NCBI GenBank assembly: GCA_045532035.1
Contig: JAZSFD010000018.1
Coordinates: 1 to 51,724 of the forward strand
Source: UMGS1052 sp045532035
Lineage (GTDB): Bacteria > Bacillota > Clostridia > Oscillospirales > CAG-382
Reading direction: 5' to 3'
Length of the DNA: 51,724 nucleotides
Shown: positions 16,291 to 25,838 of the stretch, piece by piece
Position numbering within the stretch: position 1 is the stretch's first letter
Layout: each line of letters starts with the position of its first letter
Made by a program: the position numbers and the translations under genes
The notes under the pieces: model-generated
What the model saw: only the letters and a program-made list of their open reading frames with translations
The model's database searches: none
Told to the model about the DNA's origin: nothing

Positions 16291-18903
16291 TTAAGCAAGA
16301 AGATTTTTGACATTTGAAAGAGCTTCCTCAAGCTTCGATGCATCCTTACCGCCAGCCTGGGCGCTGTCAGGTCTTCCTCCTCCGCCTCCGCCAACGATAG
16401 CTGCAGTTTCCTTGATGATCTTTCCTGCATGAGCACCGTTTTTAACCGCCGCTTTTCCGCAGACAGAAAGAAGAGTCACTTTTCCGTCGGTGACAGAACC
16501 AAGAACTGCAACGATGTTTTCATCGGAATCCTTGAGAATGTCGCCTGCAGCACGGAGCTCGTCTGCACTCATGCCGTCAAGACGCGCGGTGACAAGCTTG
16601 TATACTCCGACCTGCTGTGCGTTATCGGTGAGAGAAGAAGTCTTTGACTTTGCAATCTCTGCCGAAAGCTCTTCGATCTTGCTCTTGAGCTCTTTTACTT
16701 CGCCCGAGACAGAAGCTGCCTTATCAGCGATATCCGCAATGCTCTGAGCCTTGAGGTTCTTTGCAGCCTCCTGCATGATAGAAAGGTTTTCGTAGATATA
16801 AGAAAGAACATTTTCACCGGTAATACCTTCGATTCTTCTGACGCCTGCCGCAACAGAGCTTTCATAAAGAATTTTGCAAAGACCTGCCTTTGCGGTGTTT
16901 GTCATATGAGTACCGCCGCAAAGCTCGGTGGAAAATTCGCCCATTTTAACAACTCTTACAGTGTCGCCGTATTTTTCTCCGAAGAGAGCCATTGCTCCCA
17001 TCTTCTTTGCACTTTCAATATCAGTTTCAAAGTTTTCGATTTCGGTTCCCGAAAGAATCCAGGTGTTGACAAGAGCTTCAACCTGAGCTATCTGTTCCTT
17101 TGTCATGGGCTCAAAGTGAGAGAAGTCGAATCTGAATCTTTCAGCGTCAACATATGAACCTGCCTGTTCAACATGGTCGCCAAGAACTTTGCGCAATGCC
17201 GCCTGAAGAAGATGTACTGTCGAATGGTTACGACGGATCGCTTCACGCTTTTCGGTATCAATTGCCGCTGTCACTTTCATGCCGGCACTGATCTTACCCG
17301 AAAGAAGGTTCACTATGTGCATATATTTGCCGTTGGCTTTCTTTGTATCAACAACCTCAGCTTCAAAGCCGTCGCCGCAGAGCTTTCCTGTGTCGCCGAC
17401 CTGACCGCCGCCCTCGCCATAGAAGGGTGTTTTATCGAGAACAACGATTCCTTCGCCGTCGCAAAGCTCGTCCACAAGCATTCCCTCTGCCGCAACTGCA
17501 ATAACTTCTGCCTCATTTTCGGCGGAAGTATAGCCTGTAAATACAGTTTCTGCACACTTTTCAAAAAGGTCTGCGTCATCCTTACTCCAGCCTCCTGCTG
17601 CCTTGCGGTTTTCACGGGCACGAACCTTCTGCTCATTCATGAGCTTTTTGAATTCTTCCTCATCTACCTCAAAGCCTGCATCGGAAATGATCTCCTTTGT
17701 CAAATCGATCGGGAATCCGTAGGTGTCATAAAGCTTGAACGCATCTTCACCCGAAATTACCTTGCCGCCCTTTTCGCCTGTTTCCTCAATAATCTTGGAA
17801 AGGAGTGAAAGTCCTGTGTCGATGGTGGCATCAAAGCGTTCTTCTTCGATGGAGATGACCTTTGCTATATAATCCTTCTTTGTTGAAAGCTCAGTGTATG
17901 CGTTTTCATTCTGAGAAATGACCACATCCGAAAGCTTTGCAAGGAAAGCTCCCTTGATTCCGAGCAATCTTCCGTGGCGTGCGGCACGGCGCAGAATTCT
18001 GCGCAGAACATAGCCTCTGCCTTCGTTGGAGGGCATAACTCCGTCGCAGATCATAAAGGTTGAAGATCTGATATGGTCGGTGATGATTCGGATGGATACA
18101 TCGTTGTCATAATTGTCGCCGTATTTTTTGCCCGAATATTCGCAGACTGTGTCAAGTATCTTTCTTACGGTGTCAACCTCAAAAAGGTTGTCAACTCCCT
18201 GCATTACGCAGGCAAGACGCTCAAGACCCATGCCTGTATCGATGTTTTTCTGAACAAGCTCTGTATAGTTGCCCTTGCCGTCATTGTCAAACTGCGAGAA
18301 AACATTGTTCCAGATCTCCATGTATCTGTCACATTCGCAACCGGGCTTACAGTCGGGAGAGCCGCAACCGTACTTTTCTCCGCGGTCAAAATAGATCTCG
18401 GAACAGGGACCGCAGGGGCCCGAGCCATGCTCCCAGAAATTGTCTGCCTTACCGAGCTTTACAATGCGCTCTTCGGGCACATACTGCTTCCAGAAATTGT
18501 ATGCCTCTTCGTCGTTTTCATAAACCGAGGGCCAAAGTCTTTCTTCGGGAATTTCAAGCACCTTTGTGAAGTATTCCCAAGACCATTCGATGGCTTCCTT
18601 TTTGAAATAGTCGCCGAAAGAAAAGTTTCCGAGCATTTCAAAATATGTTCCGTGGCGTGCGGTCTTTCCGACATTATCAAGGTCGGGAGTACGAATACAT
18701 TTCTGGCAGGTGGTAACTCTTCTTCTCGGAGGCTCTTTTGTTCCCTGAAAATAAGGCTTCATGGGTGCCATGCCCGAGTTTATGAGAAGCAGTGAATTGT
18801 CGTTCTGAGGGATGAGAGAAAAGCTGGGAAGTCTTAAATGTCCCTTACTTTCAAAGAAGGAAAGATAGCTTTCGCGAAGCTCATTAAGTCCTGTCCATTT
18901 CAT
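16291..18903 (-). CDS. alaS: Alanyl-tRNA synthetase
   Basis: 870-aa full-length AlaS, charging tRNA-Ala in the cytoplasm. The class II catalytic domain fills the N-terminal ~440 residues, opening with the expected SFFESKGHLRLPSFSL (about 14-29). The editing domain shows the metal-binding NHSTVHLL and the CGGTHMTNT motif. The C-terminal glycine-rich C-Ala domain ends near GGGGGGRPDSAQAGG, also a family hallmark. AAAGGAG precedes the ATG. It follows gyrB with a 65-bp gap and leads the HIT, apt-like and holA genes. In many Firmicutes gyrA follows gyrB; here alaS takes that place. Confidence 0.97.
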   Translation of the reverse strand: MKWTGLNELRESYLSFFESKGHLRLPSFSLIPQNDNSLLLINSGMAPMKPYFQGTKEPPRRRVTTCQKCIRTPDLDNVGKTARHGTYFEMLGNFSFGDYFKKEAIEWSWEYFTKVLEIPEERLWPSVYENDEEAYNFWKQYVPEERIVKLGKADNFWEHGSGPCGPCSEIYFDRGEKYGCGSPDCKPGCECDRYMEIWNNVFSQFDNDGKGNYTELVQKNIDTGMGLERLACVMQGVDNLFEVDTVRKILDTVCEYSGKKYGDNYDNDVSIRIITDHIRSSTFMICDGVMPSNEGRGYVLRRILRRAARHGRLLGIKGAFLAKLSDVVISQNENAYTELSTKKDYIAKVISIEEERFDATIDTGLSLLSKIIEETGEKGGKVISGEDAFKLYDTYGFPIDLTKEIISDAGFEVDEEEFKKLMNEQKVRARENRKAAGGWSKDDADLFEKCAETVFTGYTSAENEAEVIAVAAEGMLVDELCDGEGIVVLDKTPFYGEGGGQVGDTGKLCGDGFEAEVVDTKKANGKYMHIVNLLSGKISAGMKVTAAIDTEKREAIRRNHSTVHLLQAALRKVLGDHVEQAGSYVDAERFRFDFSHFEPMTKEQIAQVEALVNTWILSGTEIENFETDIESAKKMGAMALFGEKYGDTVRVVKMGEFSTELCGGTHMTNTAKAGLCKILYESSVAAGVRRIEGITGENVLSYIYENLSIMQEAAKNLKAQSIADIADKAASVSGEVKELKSKIEELSAEIAKSKTSSLTDNAQQVGVYKLVTARLDGMSADELRAAGDILKDSDENIVAVLGSVTDGKVTLLSVCGKAAVKNGAHAGKIIKETAAIVGGGGGGRPDSAQAGGKDASKLEEALSNVKNLLA

Positions 18904-18968
18904 TTTTATAATTCTCCTTTAGTGTGAAAAAATATCTTTTTGTTTCAGATAACGCACAAATCGTCTTA

Positions 18969-21065
18969 TCAGATATCGATGTTCTTTGCGTATTTTGCGT
19001 TTTCCTGAATAAAGGCGCGGCGGGGTTCGACCTTTTCACCCATGAGGAGCGAGAAAGTTTCATCTGCGGCATATGCGTCTTCAATATTAACTTTTATAAG
19101 TGTTCTTCTGTCGGGGTCCATTGTGGTTTCCCAAAGCTGTTCGGCATCCATTTCACCAAGACCCTTATAGCGCTCGGCCTCGACATTCACGCCGCCGAGC
19201 TCTTCAATGTATTTATCTCTTTCTTCGTCCGAGAAAGCATATCTCTGCTGCTTGCCCTTGAATACCTTATAAAGAGGAGGCATTGCGCAGTAAATGTGTC
19301 CCTGCTCGATGAGAGGACGCATATGACGGAAGAAGAAGGTGAGAAGAAGTGTTTTGATATGCGAACCGTCGACATCGGCATCCGCCATAATGATGACTTT
19401 GCCGTAGCGAAGCTTTGAAATGTCAAATTCTTCACCGACACCGCAACCGAGTGCGATGATGATGGGAGTGATCTGAACACTGGTGAGAATTCTGTCAAGG
19501 CGTGCCTTTTCAACATTGAGGATCTTACCTCTCATGGGAAGGATCGCCTGATATTTACTGTCTCTGCCATCCTTTGCAGTACCTCCCGCGGAGTCACCCT
19601 CGACGAGGAAGAGTTCGGATTCTTCCATCGATTTCGACTGGCAGTCGGCAAGCTTTCCGGGAAGCGAGTTTCCTTCAAGAGCTGTTTTTCTTCTTGTGAG
19701 CTCTCTTGCTTTTCTTGCAGCTTCTCTTGCTCTCGCTGCAGTAAGAGCCTTTTCAAGAACTGTTTTTGCGGTGTTGGGATTTTCTTCGAAATATGCTTCA
19801 AGCTTTTCGTGCATTACGCTTTCAACAAAAGGCTTGATATCAGCATTTCCGAGCTTACTCTTTGTCTGACCTTCAAACTGAGCCTCGGGAAGCTTTACGC
19901 TGACAATTGCACAAATACCTTCGCGGAAGTCTTCACCCGAAAGATTTTTGTCGTCGGACTTTAAGAATCCGTATTTTCTTGCATAATCGTTGAGTATTTT
20001 TGTCAGCGAATTCTTGAATCCCGTTTCATGTGTACCACCCTCGATTGTATGGATGTTATTGGCAAAGGTAATAAGAGTTTCGTTGTAGGTATTATTATAC
20101 TGAAGGGCAATTTCACACGAAACATCTCCCTTTTTACCCGAAACATAAATAACCTCGGGATGAAGCACCTCACATCTCTTTTTCTTGTTGAGATGATCTA
20201 CAAAGCTTCTGATACCGCCCTCAAAATGAAGAACCTTGTGGCGTGTTCTGGGAGTATCATCTTTTACTTCGCGCTCTGTTACTCCCTCTTCTGTGATATG
20301 CTCATCCTCTTCAACCTTCATATCCTCGGAAATATCCTCTGCGGACACATCCTCCATATCAGTTCTAAGGTCATTGAGCTCGATCATAAGACCGGCGTTG
20401 AGAAATGCCTGCTCGCGGAGTCTGTTGAGAACAATGTTATAATCAAATACAGTTTCGTCAAAAATTTCGGGGTCAGGCTTAAAACGGACATAAAGACCGT
20501 GTTTTTCAGTTTCGCCCTCGTCAGAAAGTGCGCGGGTCACAACACCGCGTTCAAAGCGCTCGGTATATTTTCTGCCGTCATGACAGTTGACAATCTCTGT
20601 CCATTCGGAAAGAGCGTTTACAACAGACGCACCAACGCCATGCAGACCGCCGGAAATCTTATAACCATCGCCGCCGAATTTACCGCCTGCATGAAGTACG
20701 GTGAAAACGACTTCAACAGTAGGGATTCCCATTTTCGGATGAATACCCGACGGAACACCTCGTCCGTTATCCTCAACAGATACCGAGTTGTCCTCGTGAA
20801 TGGTGACGATGATCTTGTTACAAATGCCGGCAAGAGCTTCGTCGATCGAGTTGTCAACGATCTCATAAATGAGATGGTGAAGACCGCGCTGAGAAGTCGA
20901 ACCGATATACATACCGGGACGCTTGCGCACAGCCTCAAGTCCCTCAAGAACCTGAATCTGACTTTCGTCATATTTGTGCATCGATTCATCGACATTTGTG
21001 TCGGAAAGCTTCACTTCGCCTTCATCGAGTGCTTCAAATTCCTTTTGGTTTTCGTTTTCAAGCAT
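18969..21065 (-). CDS. gyrB: DNA gyrase subunit B, with acidic insertion
   Basis: 698-aa GyrB, the ATPase subunit of DNA gyrase, about 60 residues longer than the usual 635-640. The GHKL ATPase domain (about residues 33-250), the transducer, and the TOPRIM domain with LFLVEGDSAGGTAKDGRD are all recognisable. The extra length is an N-terminal Asp/Glu-rich tail (about 1-30) and an acidic insertion at about residues 233-275 near the start of the transducer, with 16 Asp/Glu and few hydrophobic residues. It keeps the origin-type order dnaA-dnaN-recF-remB-gyrB. No gyrA follows, so the partner subunit must be elsewhere. Confidence 0.96.
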   Translation of the reverse strand: MLENENQKEFEALDEGEVKLSDTNVDESMHKYDESQIQVLEGLEAVRKRPGMYIGSTSQRGLHHLIYEIVDNSIDEALAGICNKIIVTIHEDNSVSVEDNGRGVPSGIHPKMGIPTVEVVFTVLHAGGKFGGDGYKISGGLHGVGASVVNALSEWTEIVNCHDGRKYTERFERGVVTRALSDEGETEKHGLYVRFKPDPEIFDETVFDYNIVLNRLREQAFLNAGLMIELNDLRTDMEDVSAEDISEDMKVEEDEHITEEGVTEREVKDDTPRTRHKVLHFEGGIRSFVDHLNKKKRCEVLHPEVIYVSGKKGDVSCEIALQYNNTYNETLITFANNIHTIEGGTHETGFKNSLTKILNDYARKYGFLKSDDKNLSGEDFREGICAIVSVKLPEAQFEGQTKSKLGNADIKPFVESVMHEKLEAYFEENPNTAKTVLEKALTAARAREAARKARELTRRKTALEGNSLPGKLADCQSKSMEESELFLVEGDSAGGTAKDGRDSKYQAILPMRGKILNVEKARLDRILTSVQITPIIIALGCGVGEEFDISKLRYGKVIIMADADVDGSHIKTLLLTFFFRHMRPLIEQGHIYCAMPPLYKVFKGKQQRYAFSDEERDKYIEELGGVNVEAERYKGLGEMDAEQLWETTMDPDRRTLIKVNIEDAYAADETFSLLMGEKVEPRRAFIQENAKYAKNIDI

Positions 21066-21111
21066 TATTTTGTGTTTCCTTTCTGTGGGTTTTATCCGAA
21101 ATTACTTAAAT

Positions 21112-21369
21112 TTATTTATTTCTGCCTGCAAGGGAGGCGGAGGACAAAGTTGTCAGATATACCTTGCTGTTTTTTTGTTTTTTCTTATCATCTGCCGTCA
21201 GCACAAAGGCTTTGGGAAGATCGTTTCCGCACATTTCTAGGATTTTCTTTTTTTCGCAAGCCTTAAGAAAATCCTTTGTGTCCTTTTCGTGGGAGGCAGT
21301 GTCGAGATCGAAAATGCCGACGATCTCTTTTTTGCGCACAAGCTTGTTTGCGCCGATATTTATATGCAT
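21112..21369 (-). CDS. remB: DUF370 family protein, RemB/YaaB-like
   Basis: 85-aa DUF370-family protein in the recF-gyrB gap, exactly where B. subtilis has yaaB (remB), a regulator linked to extracellular matrix expression. The opening MHINIGANKLVRKKEIVGIF is typical. The last ~20 residues are basic and polar. AAGGAGAG precedes the ATG. RemA, a paralogue, is a DNA-binding ring-forming protein; whether RemB binds DNA is less clear. The assignment rests on family resemblance plus conserved position. Confidence 0.85.
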   Translation of the reverse strand: MHINIGANKLVRKKEIVGIFDLDTASHEKDTKDFLKACEKKKILEMCGNDLPKAFVLTADDKKKQKNSKVYLTTLSSASLAGRNK

Positions 21370-21395
21370 TTTCTTTCTCTCCTTTCAAAATTTTA

Positions 21396-22643
21396 TCACT
21401 CGGCAAAATAGCAGCCGTTTTCAACCTTTACCTTGTTGTTCACAAGAGCGCCGTCAAAAGAATTTTCGTCACAGCAGGTGATGATGACCTGCTTATCCGA
21501 AAAAAGTGATAAAAGATGACTTTTTCTGCCACTGTCAAGCTCTGACAAAACATCGTCAAAAAGATATACGGGATATTCTCCGGTAAGGCCTTTTATTATC
21601 TCTCCCTCGGCAAGCTTCAATGAAAGAACAGCCGATCGCTGCTGACCTTGAGATGCAAAGGTTCGGGCGGCAAATTCGATGAGATTTTTTTCTTTTTTCT
21701 TTTCGCAATCGTCAAAATCGCGGACTATGTCACAATTATCGCCGTCACACTCACAGCTTTTTTCGCTTTCCTCATCAAAAAAGCTGTCACATCTGCCGTT
21801 TTTTCCGATATAAAAGAGCAGGTCGTCCTTGTGCGGACCATATTTTGTTGCACCGTATTTTATTTCGTTATCAACATTTGAAGTGTAAAGCGAAAGATAT
21901 TTTTCTTTTGTTTTTTCGGGATCTTTCGGGTCTTCCTTTTCGGCAGAAAGATAGCGGATGAAAAGCTCCTCTTTCTGACCTGATATCTCTTTATAGAACT
22001 TTGCCGCTTCTTTTTCAAGATATTCGGCAAAATACGCCCTCTGCTTTGTGATAACAGCGGCGGATGCCGCAAGTGTTTCGGAATATACAAGAAGCAGATC
22101 TTTATCGCATTTTCCCGAAAGCTTTGCATTTCTTAAAAGGGTGTTCCTTTGGGAAAGAATCCTCGAATATTCATTAAGACAGTGAATATACGATGGTTTT
22201 ATCTGGGCAAGAGCCATGTCGGCAAATTTGCGCCTCTCCTCGGGTGAGCCTTTTATCAGAGAAAGATGATCGGGAGTAAAGAAAACTGCTCGGAATCTTC
22301 CGACAAATTCTGAGATTTTTGTAATCCCGACCCGATCATATGCCATTTTTTTCTTTTCATTCGAGAAAAATGCCAATGACATTTCTTTAGGTTTTTCGCC
22401 GTTTTTGACAAGTCCATCCGAAAAGCCTATCGAAAGCTCGCTCTTTTCCTTACCATGCATGATAAAATCGGCATCCTTGTTGGTGCGGAAGCTTTTGCAG
22501 ATGGCAAAAAGATAAACTGCTTCAAGAGCATTTGTCTTACCTGCACCGTTTTTGCCGTAAAGCAGGTTTACTCCGTCGCAAAAAGAGATGTTTGCATTTT
22601 CAATATTCCGAAAGCTCTGTGCCTTCAAAAAATCAAGCTTCAT
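21396..22643 (-). CDS. recF: RecF recombination mediator, with Cys-rich acidic insertion
   Basis: 415-aa RecF, which loads RecA at gaps with RecO/RecR. The P-loop GKNGAGKTN (residues 30-38), the segment KYGPHKDDLLF (267-277), the ABC-type signature SQGQQRS (331-337) and Walker B YLFDDVLSELD (360-370) are all in place. Typical RecF is 360-375 aa. The surplus is an insertion at about 284-325, between the KDDLLF strand and the signature, with five cysteines (C285, C297, C299, C304, C313) among Asp/Glu/Lys. It is 9 bp downstream of dnaN and clearly co-transcribed with it. The insertion could bind metal or be a flexible loop; the first is speculation. Confidence 0.95.
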   Translation of the reverse strand: MKLDFLKAQSFRNIENANISFCDGVNLLYGKNGAGKTNALEAVYLFAICKSFRTNKDADFIMHGKEKSELSIGFSDGLVKNGEKPKEMSLAFFSNEKKKMAYDRVGITKISEFVGRFRAVFFTPDHLSLIKGSPEERRKFADMALAQIKPSYIHCLNEYSRILSQRNTLLRNAKLSGKCDKDLLLVYSETLAASAAVITKQRAYFAEYLEKEAAKFYKEISGQKEELFIRYLSAEKEDPKDPEKTKEKYLSLYTSNVDNEIKYGATKYGPHKDDLLFYIGKNGRCDSFFDEESEKSCECDGDNCDIVRDFDDCEKKKEKNLIEFAARTFASQGQQRSAVLSLKLAEGEIIKGLTGEYPVYLFDDVLSELDSGRKSHLLSLFSDKQVIITCCDENSFDGALVNNKVKVENGCYFAE

Positions 22644-22652
22644 GCTTTGTTA

Positions 22653-23783
22653 TCAGCCGTTGTTGAGCTGAACGGGAAGTATCATATAAAGGAAGCGCTC
22701 GGGATTACCTTCGGATTTTGCATCTGGAGTGATTATCATGGGACCGAGATTGTGAGAAAGGGTCACCGTGATATATTCTTCGTTGATAGCGCGGAGTGCT
22801 TCAAGAAGTATTTTGTGATTAAAGCCAATATCAAGCTTGCCTTCGACTGACTCTTCATAAGAAAACTCGTCCTTGAACTTTCCGAGCATAGTCGCAACAC
22901 TGATGTTGAGGTTCGAGTCGGCAAAGCTGAGCTTTATCGAGCTCTTGATTCGTTCATCAATAATGAGTGCTGCGCGCTCGATACTGTCAATAAATCTTGC
23001 GGTGTTGACTCTTGCTTCAACTGTGCGCTGAGGGGGAATCTTCTTTTTGTAATCAAGAAATTCACCGTCAAGAAGTCTTGTGATGAAATAAACATTGTCG
23101 AAGGTGAAGATGATGTGCTTTCTTGCCATATTTACAGATATCGGTCTGTCGCTGTCGGAAATGAGGCGGAGAAGATCGCTCTGTGCTTTACCCGGCATGA
23201 TAAAGCGAAGATCGAGATCGTCTCTTTCTGTCAATCCCTCGTCACTTCTCATCGAAACGCGGAAGCCGTCAAGAGCTGTGATGCGCAGTGAGTTTCCGTT
23301 TATCTCAAAAAGCGAGCCTGTGTAGATGGGTTTTGAGTCATCCTGGGAAACGGCAAACAAGGTCTTGTTTATCATTGCACGGATCTTGTTCTGCTGGAGA
23401 GTATAGTTGAGATCTCCTCTGACATCCGGAAGACCGGGATAGTTTGAGGCATCCTTGCCGGATATCTGAAAATCTGCTTCATCTGTCACAATTCTCATGA
23501 TTAGATTTTCATCTGCTTCGACCGTAACAGGGCCGTCGGGAAGAGAGTGAATAATTGCCGAGGTTTTCTGAGCGTCAACAACGATTCTGCCTTCTCTTTC
23601 AACCTCAACTGCAAGAGTTGTTCTGATACCCTTTTCGCGGTCGTATGAGCACATGGTGAGAATTCCGTCTTTTGCTTCGATAAAGATGCCTTCGAGAATA
23701 GGGTCTGTGTTTTTCGGTGCTACTCCGAGACAAACAGGAGCAATGGATTTTTCAAGCATTTTTTTGTCGGCTGTAAATTTCAT
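22653..23783 (-). CDS. dnaN: DNA polymerase III sliding clamp subunit beta
   Basis: 376-aa beta clamp, the ring that tethers the replicative polymerase to DNA. Three similar clamp domains of about 120 residues each are expected and the C-terminal peptide-binding region ends in YMILPVQLNNG, close to the family's conserved end. The length is normal. AAAGGA precedes ATG 23783. It lies downstream of dnaA across the 333-bp candidate origin and upstream of recF by 9 bp, as in most Firmicutes. Confidence 0.97.
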   Translation of the reverse strand: MKFTADKKMLEKSIAPVCLGVAPKNTDPILEGIFIEAKDGILTMCSYDREKGIRTTLAVEVEREGRIVVDAQKTSAIIHSLPDGPVTVEADENLIMRIVTDEADFQISGKDASNYPGLPDVRGDLNYTLQQNKIRAMINKTLFAVSQDDSKPIYTGSLFEINGNSLRITALDGFRVSMRSDEGLTERDDLDLRFIMPGKAQSDLLRLISDSDRPISVNMARKHIIFTFDNVYFITRLLDGEFLDYKKKIPPQRTVEARVNTARFIDSIERAALIIDERIKSSIKLSFADSNLNISVATMLGKFKDEFSYEESVEGKLDIGFNHKILLEALRAINEEYITVTLSHNLGPMIITPDAKSEGNPERFLYMILPVQLNNG

Positions 23784-24116
23784 TTTTCTTTTTTCCTTTC
23801 CTGAAAGATGAAGGAGATAAAGTTTTTCTTTTTCGGGAAACTTTCTTTTTGGAAATTTTTTTCTGTCTCCCGCACAATATGATTATGTATATGATAAAGG
23901 TCAGTAATAGTTTTAGTAGAGTTTGTGGGTTTTCGGGAAACTTTTGTATTTTGTTGCTATATTGGGGTTTGTCCCATTTTTTTGTTGTGGAAAAATTATG
24001 CTTTTTTCGGAAATTTTATGAGGAAAAGCTTTTTATTTTTCCGAAGCTTTCCACAAAAGGAAATTTCGGGTTTTTCGGAAAAACTATTGTGGGTTTTGTG
24101 GAAAACTTCCATAATG
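23784..24116. other. Candidate replication origin (oriC) in dnaA-dnaN gap
   Basis: A 333-bp AT-rich, gene-free gap. TTTTCCACA-type DnaA boxes (reverse-strand TGTGGAAAA) occur at 23986-23994 and 24097-24105, a variant CTTTCCACA is at 24047-24055, and weaker TGTGGGTTT copies are at 24089 and about 23924. T-rich, Phe-codon-like runs between them could be the unwinding element. In B. subtilis the unwinding region also lies between dnaA and dnaN. No transcript terminator was recognised here. The assignment is by position and boxes only. Confidence 0.65.
23831..23944 (+). repeat. Direct repeat TTTCGGGAAACTTT, 100 bp apart
   Basis: The 14-mer TTTCGGGAAACTTT occurs at 23831-23844 and again at 23931-23944, exactly 100 bp apart, inside the dnaA-dnaN gap. 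Related TTTTTCGGAAA pieces occur at about 24003 and 24071. They might be protein sites in the origin or remnants of T-rich duplication. Confidence 0.7.
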
Positions 24117-25682
24117 TTATCTTTGTCCCAACTCACGCATTATTGCCTTTATCTGTTCATCAAGTGATTTGTCTGCCTGCTTTTCGTCTTCAATGAATCT
24201 GACCGAATCGTGCACTGTCGAATGGTGGCGGCCGATGAATTTTCCGATCTGCTGCAATGGCATATCGGTCAGCTTTCTTAAAAGATAAGACGAAATGTGT
24301 CGCGCCATGGTGATGTTTTTAGCATGGCTTTTTCCGAGGATGTCCTCGCGGGAAACATCGGTGTGTCGGGCAACGGCATCGATGATTTTTTCGGGGCTGA
24401 TCTCGATTGGTCCTGTTACAACATTTCCCACCACAGAGCGTACAAGCTCTTCGGTGATAGGTTGTTTTTTAAGCATGGCGTAGATATTGAGATGCTTTAT
24501 GATGCCTTCGATCTGACGAACGTTTTCGCGGACATTGTCTGAAATATAGTCGATGGCGCTGTTGGGAATATCGATTCCCATATCTATTGCTTTTCTGCGG
24601 ATTATGGCAGAACGAAGCTCGGGGTCGGGATTCTTGATATCAATGATAGCACCCGATTCGAAGCGTGAACGAATCCTTTTTTCAAGGACTGCGATGTCCT
24701 TGGGAGGTCTGTCGCTGACCACGATTATCTGCTTGTTTGATTCATAAAGGGTGTTGAAGGTGTGGAAAAATTCCAGCTGTGTTGCTTCTTTTCCGCCTAT
24801 GAACTGAATATCGTCGATCATAAGAATGTCGGCTGAGCGGTATTTTTCACGAAAATCGGCGGTTGTCTTGTGGGTTATTGCCGCCACAAGTTCGTTTGTG
24901 AAATCTTCGCTTGTGCAATAAACAATGTTGAAGGACGGTCTGGTTCTTTCAATGTGGTGAGCAATGGCATAGAGAAGATGGGTCTTTCCGATGCCGGGTG
25001 GTCCATAAAGGAAAAGCGGATTGCTTTGTGCTGCGGGATATTGAGCCACCGAAACGCAAGAGGCGTAAGCCATGCGGTTGGAGTCGCCGACAACAAAATT
25101 TTCAAAGGTGTAGCTGGGTCGGTATTCGGGCACCGACTGAGACATCATCAACATTCCGTCGCGATTTCCGAGATCCTCGAAATAATTCACAAGGGGAATG
25201 TTTTCAAGGCTGTCGCTTTCGGAATTGTAGACCTTTGGAAAATTGAGATTCTTTTTTGAAAGCTTGAAGGAGCCTGAATATGTGCGGGGTTCAACAAGCT
25301 CAGGTTCGTCGTCGGGATCCGGATCGACATAATTGGGATCGAAAACGATGCCTTTTTTCTTTTCCTCCTCAAGGAACTGCTCCTGAGCTTCTTTTTCAAG
25401 AATTTCAAAAAACTGTTCGTCAAAGGGACGGGATTCGACGGAAATAATGTAAGGTGTGATCTCAAATCCCATAACATCAGCGAAGGCTTGTTTCAACTGA
25501 TTCATAAAACGGGATTCGATGATCTTTTTTTTGTAAAGATTTGTGGTTTGAAGATACGCCCTGTCTTCAATAAGCTTTTGAAGAACAAGGTCGCTGAACC
25601 AAAGGTTGAAGGTAACCTCTCGTTCTATTCTCTCACCAAGAAGTTCAAGCACTGACGGCCAAATCTCGGATTCTGAAGACAT
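24117..25682 (-). CDS. dnaA: Chromosomal replication initiator DnaA
   Basis: 521-aa DnaA. Order of parts: domain I (about 1-80); a long linker domain II (about 85-185) rich in Asp, Glu and Pro; the AAA+ domain with Walker A GPPGIGKTH (227-235) and Walker B ILMIDDIQF (286-294); and C-terminal DNA-binding domain IV with MARHISSYLLRKLT and IGRHHSTVHDSV, the family signature. It is longer than B. subtilis DnaA (446 aa) mainly through domain II. The P-loop reads GPPGIGKT rather than the common GGVGLGKT. I set the start at 25682 because AAGGAG sits 8 nt upstream; the ATG at 25703 would be before that site. Confidence 0.97.
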   Translation of the reverse strand: MSSESEIWPSVLELLGERIEREVTFNLWFSDLVLQKLIEDRAYLQTTNLYKKKIIESRFMNQLKQAFADVMGFEITPYIISVESRPFDEQFFEILEKEAQEQFLEEEKKKGIVFDPNYVDPDPDDEPELVEPRTYSGSFKLSKKNLNFPKVYNSESDSLENIPLVNYFEDLGNRDGMLMMSQSVPEYRPSYTFENFVVGDSNRMAYASCVSVAQYPAAQSNPLFLYGPPGIGKTHLLYAIAHHIERTRPSFNIVYCTSEDFTNELVAAITHKTTADFREKYRSADILMIDDIQFIGGKEATQLEFFHTFNTLYESNKQIIVVSDRPPKDIAVLEKRIRSRFESGAIIDIKNPDPELRSAIIRRKAIDMGIDIPNSAIDYISDNVRENVRQIEGIIKHLNIYAMLKKQPITEELVRSVVGNVVTGPIEISPEKIIDAVARHTDVSREDILGKSHAKNITMARHISSYLLRKLTDMPLQQIGKFIGRHHSTVHDSVRFIEDEKQADKSLDEQIKAIMRELGQR

Positions 25683-25733
25683 GACATTTTCTCCTTTCTG
25701 CAATATTCACCCACAGTAAAAATACACATTGTA

Positions 25734-25762
25734 ATTATACCACAATGAAGAAATATTTTCAA
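25734..25762 (-). promoter_or_regulatory. dnaA promoter
   Basis: On the minus strand, TTGAAA (25757-25762) and perfect TATAAT (25734-25739) stand 17 nt apart, about 50 bp upstream of the dnaA start. A weak DnaA-box-like TGTGGGAAA is at 25802-25810, just upstream, and could serve autoregulation (inference). Confidence 0.8.
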
Positions 25763-25838
25763 GAGCTTTTATATAATTATATAGATAAATATTCCGAAAA
25801 TTGTGGGAAACAATAATGTGCGGAGGTCTGCACAGCAA

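Noticed and set aside
20028..21266. 412-codon open frame on the + strand
   Set aside because: It is antisense to gyrB and remB, whose sequences are unmistakable; no family resemblance or ribosome site.
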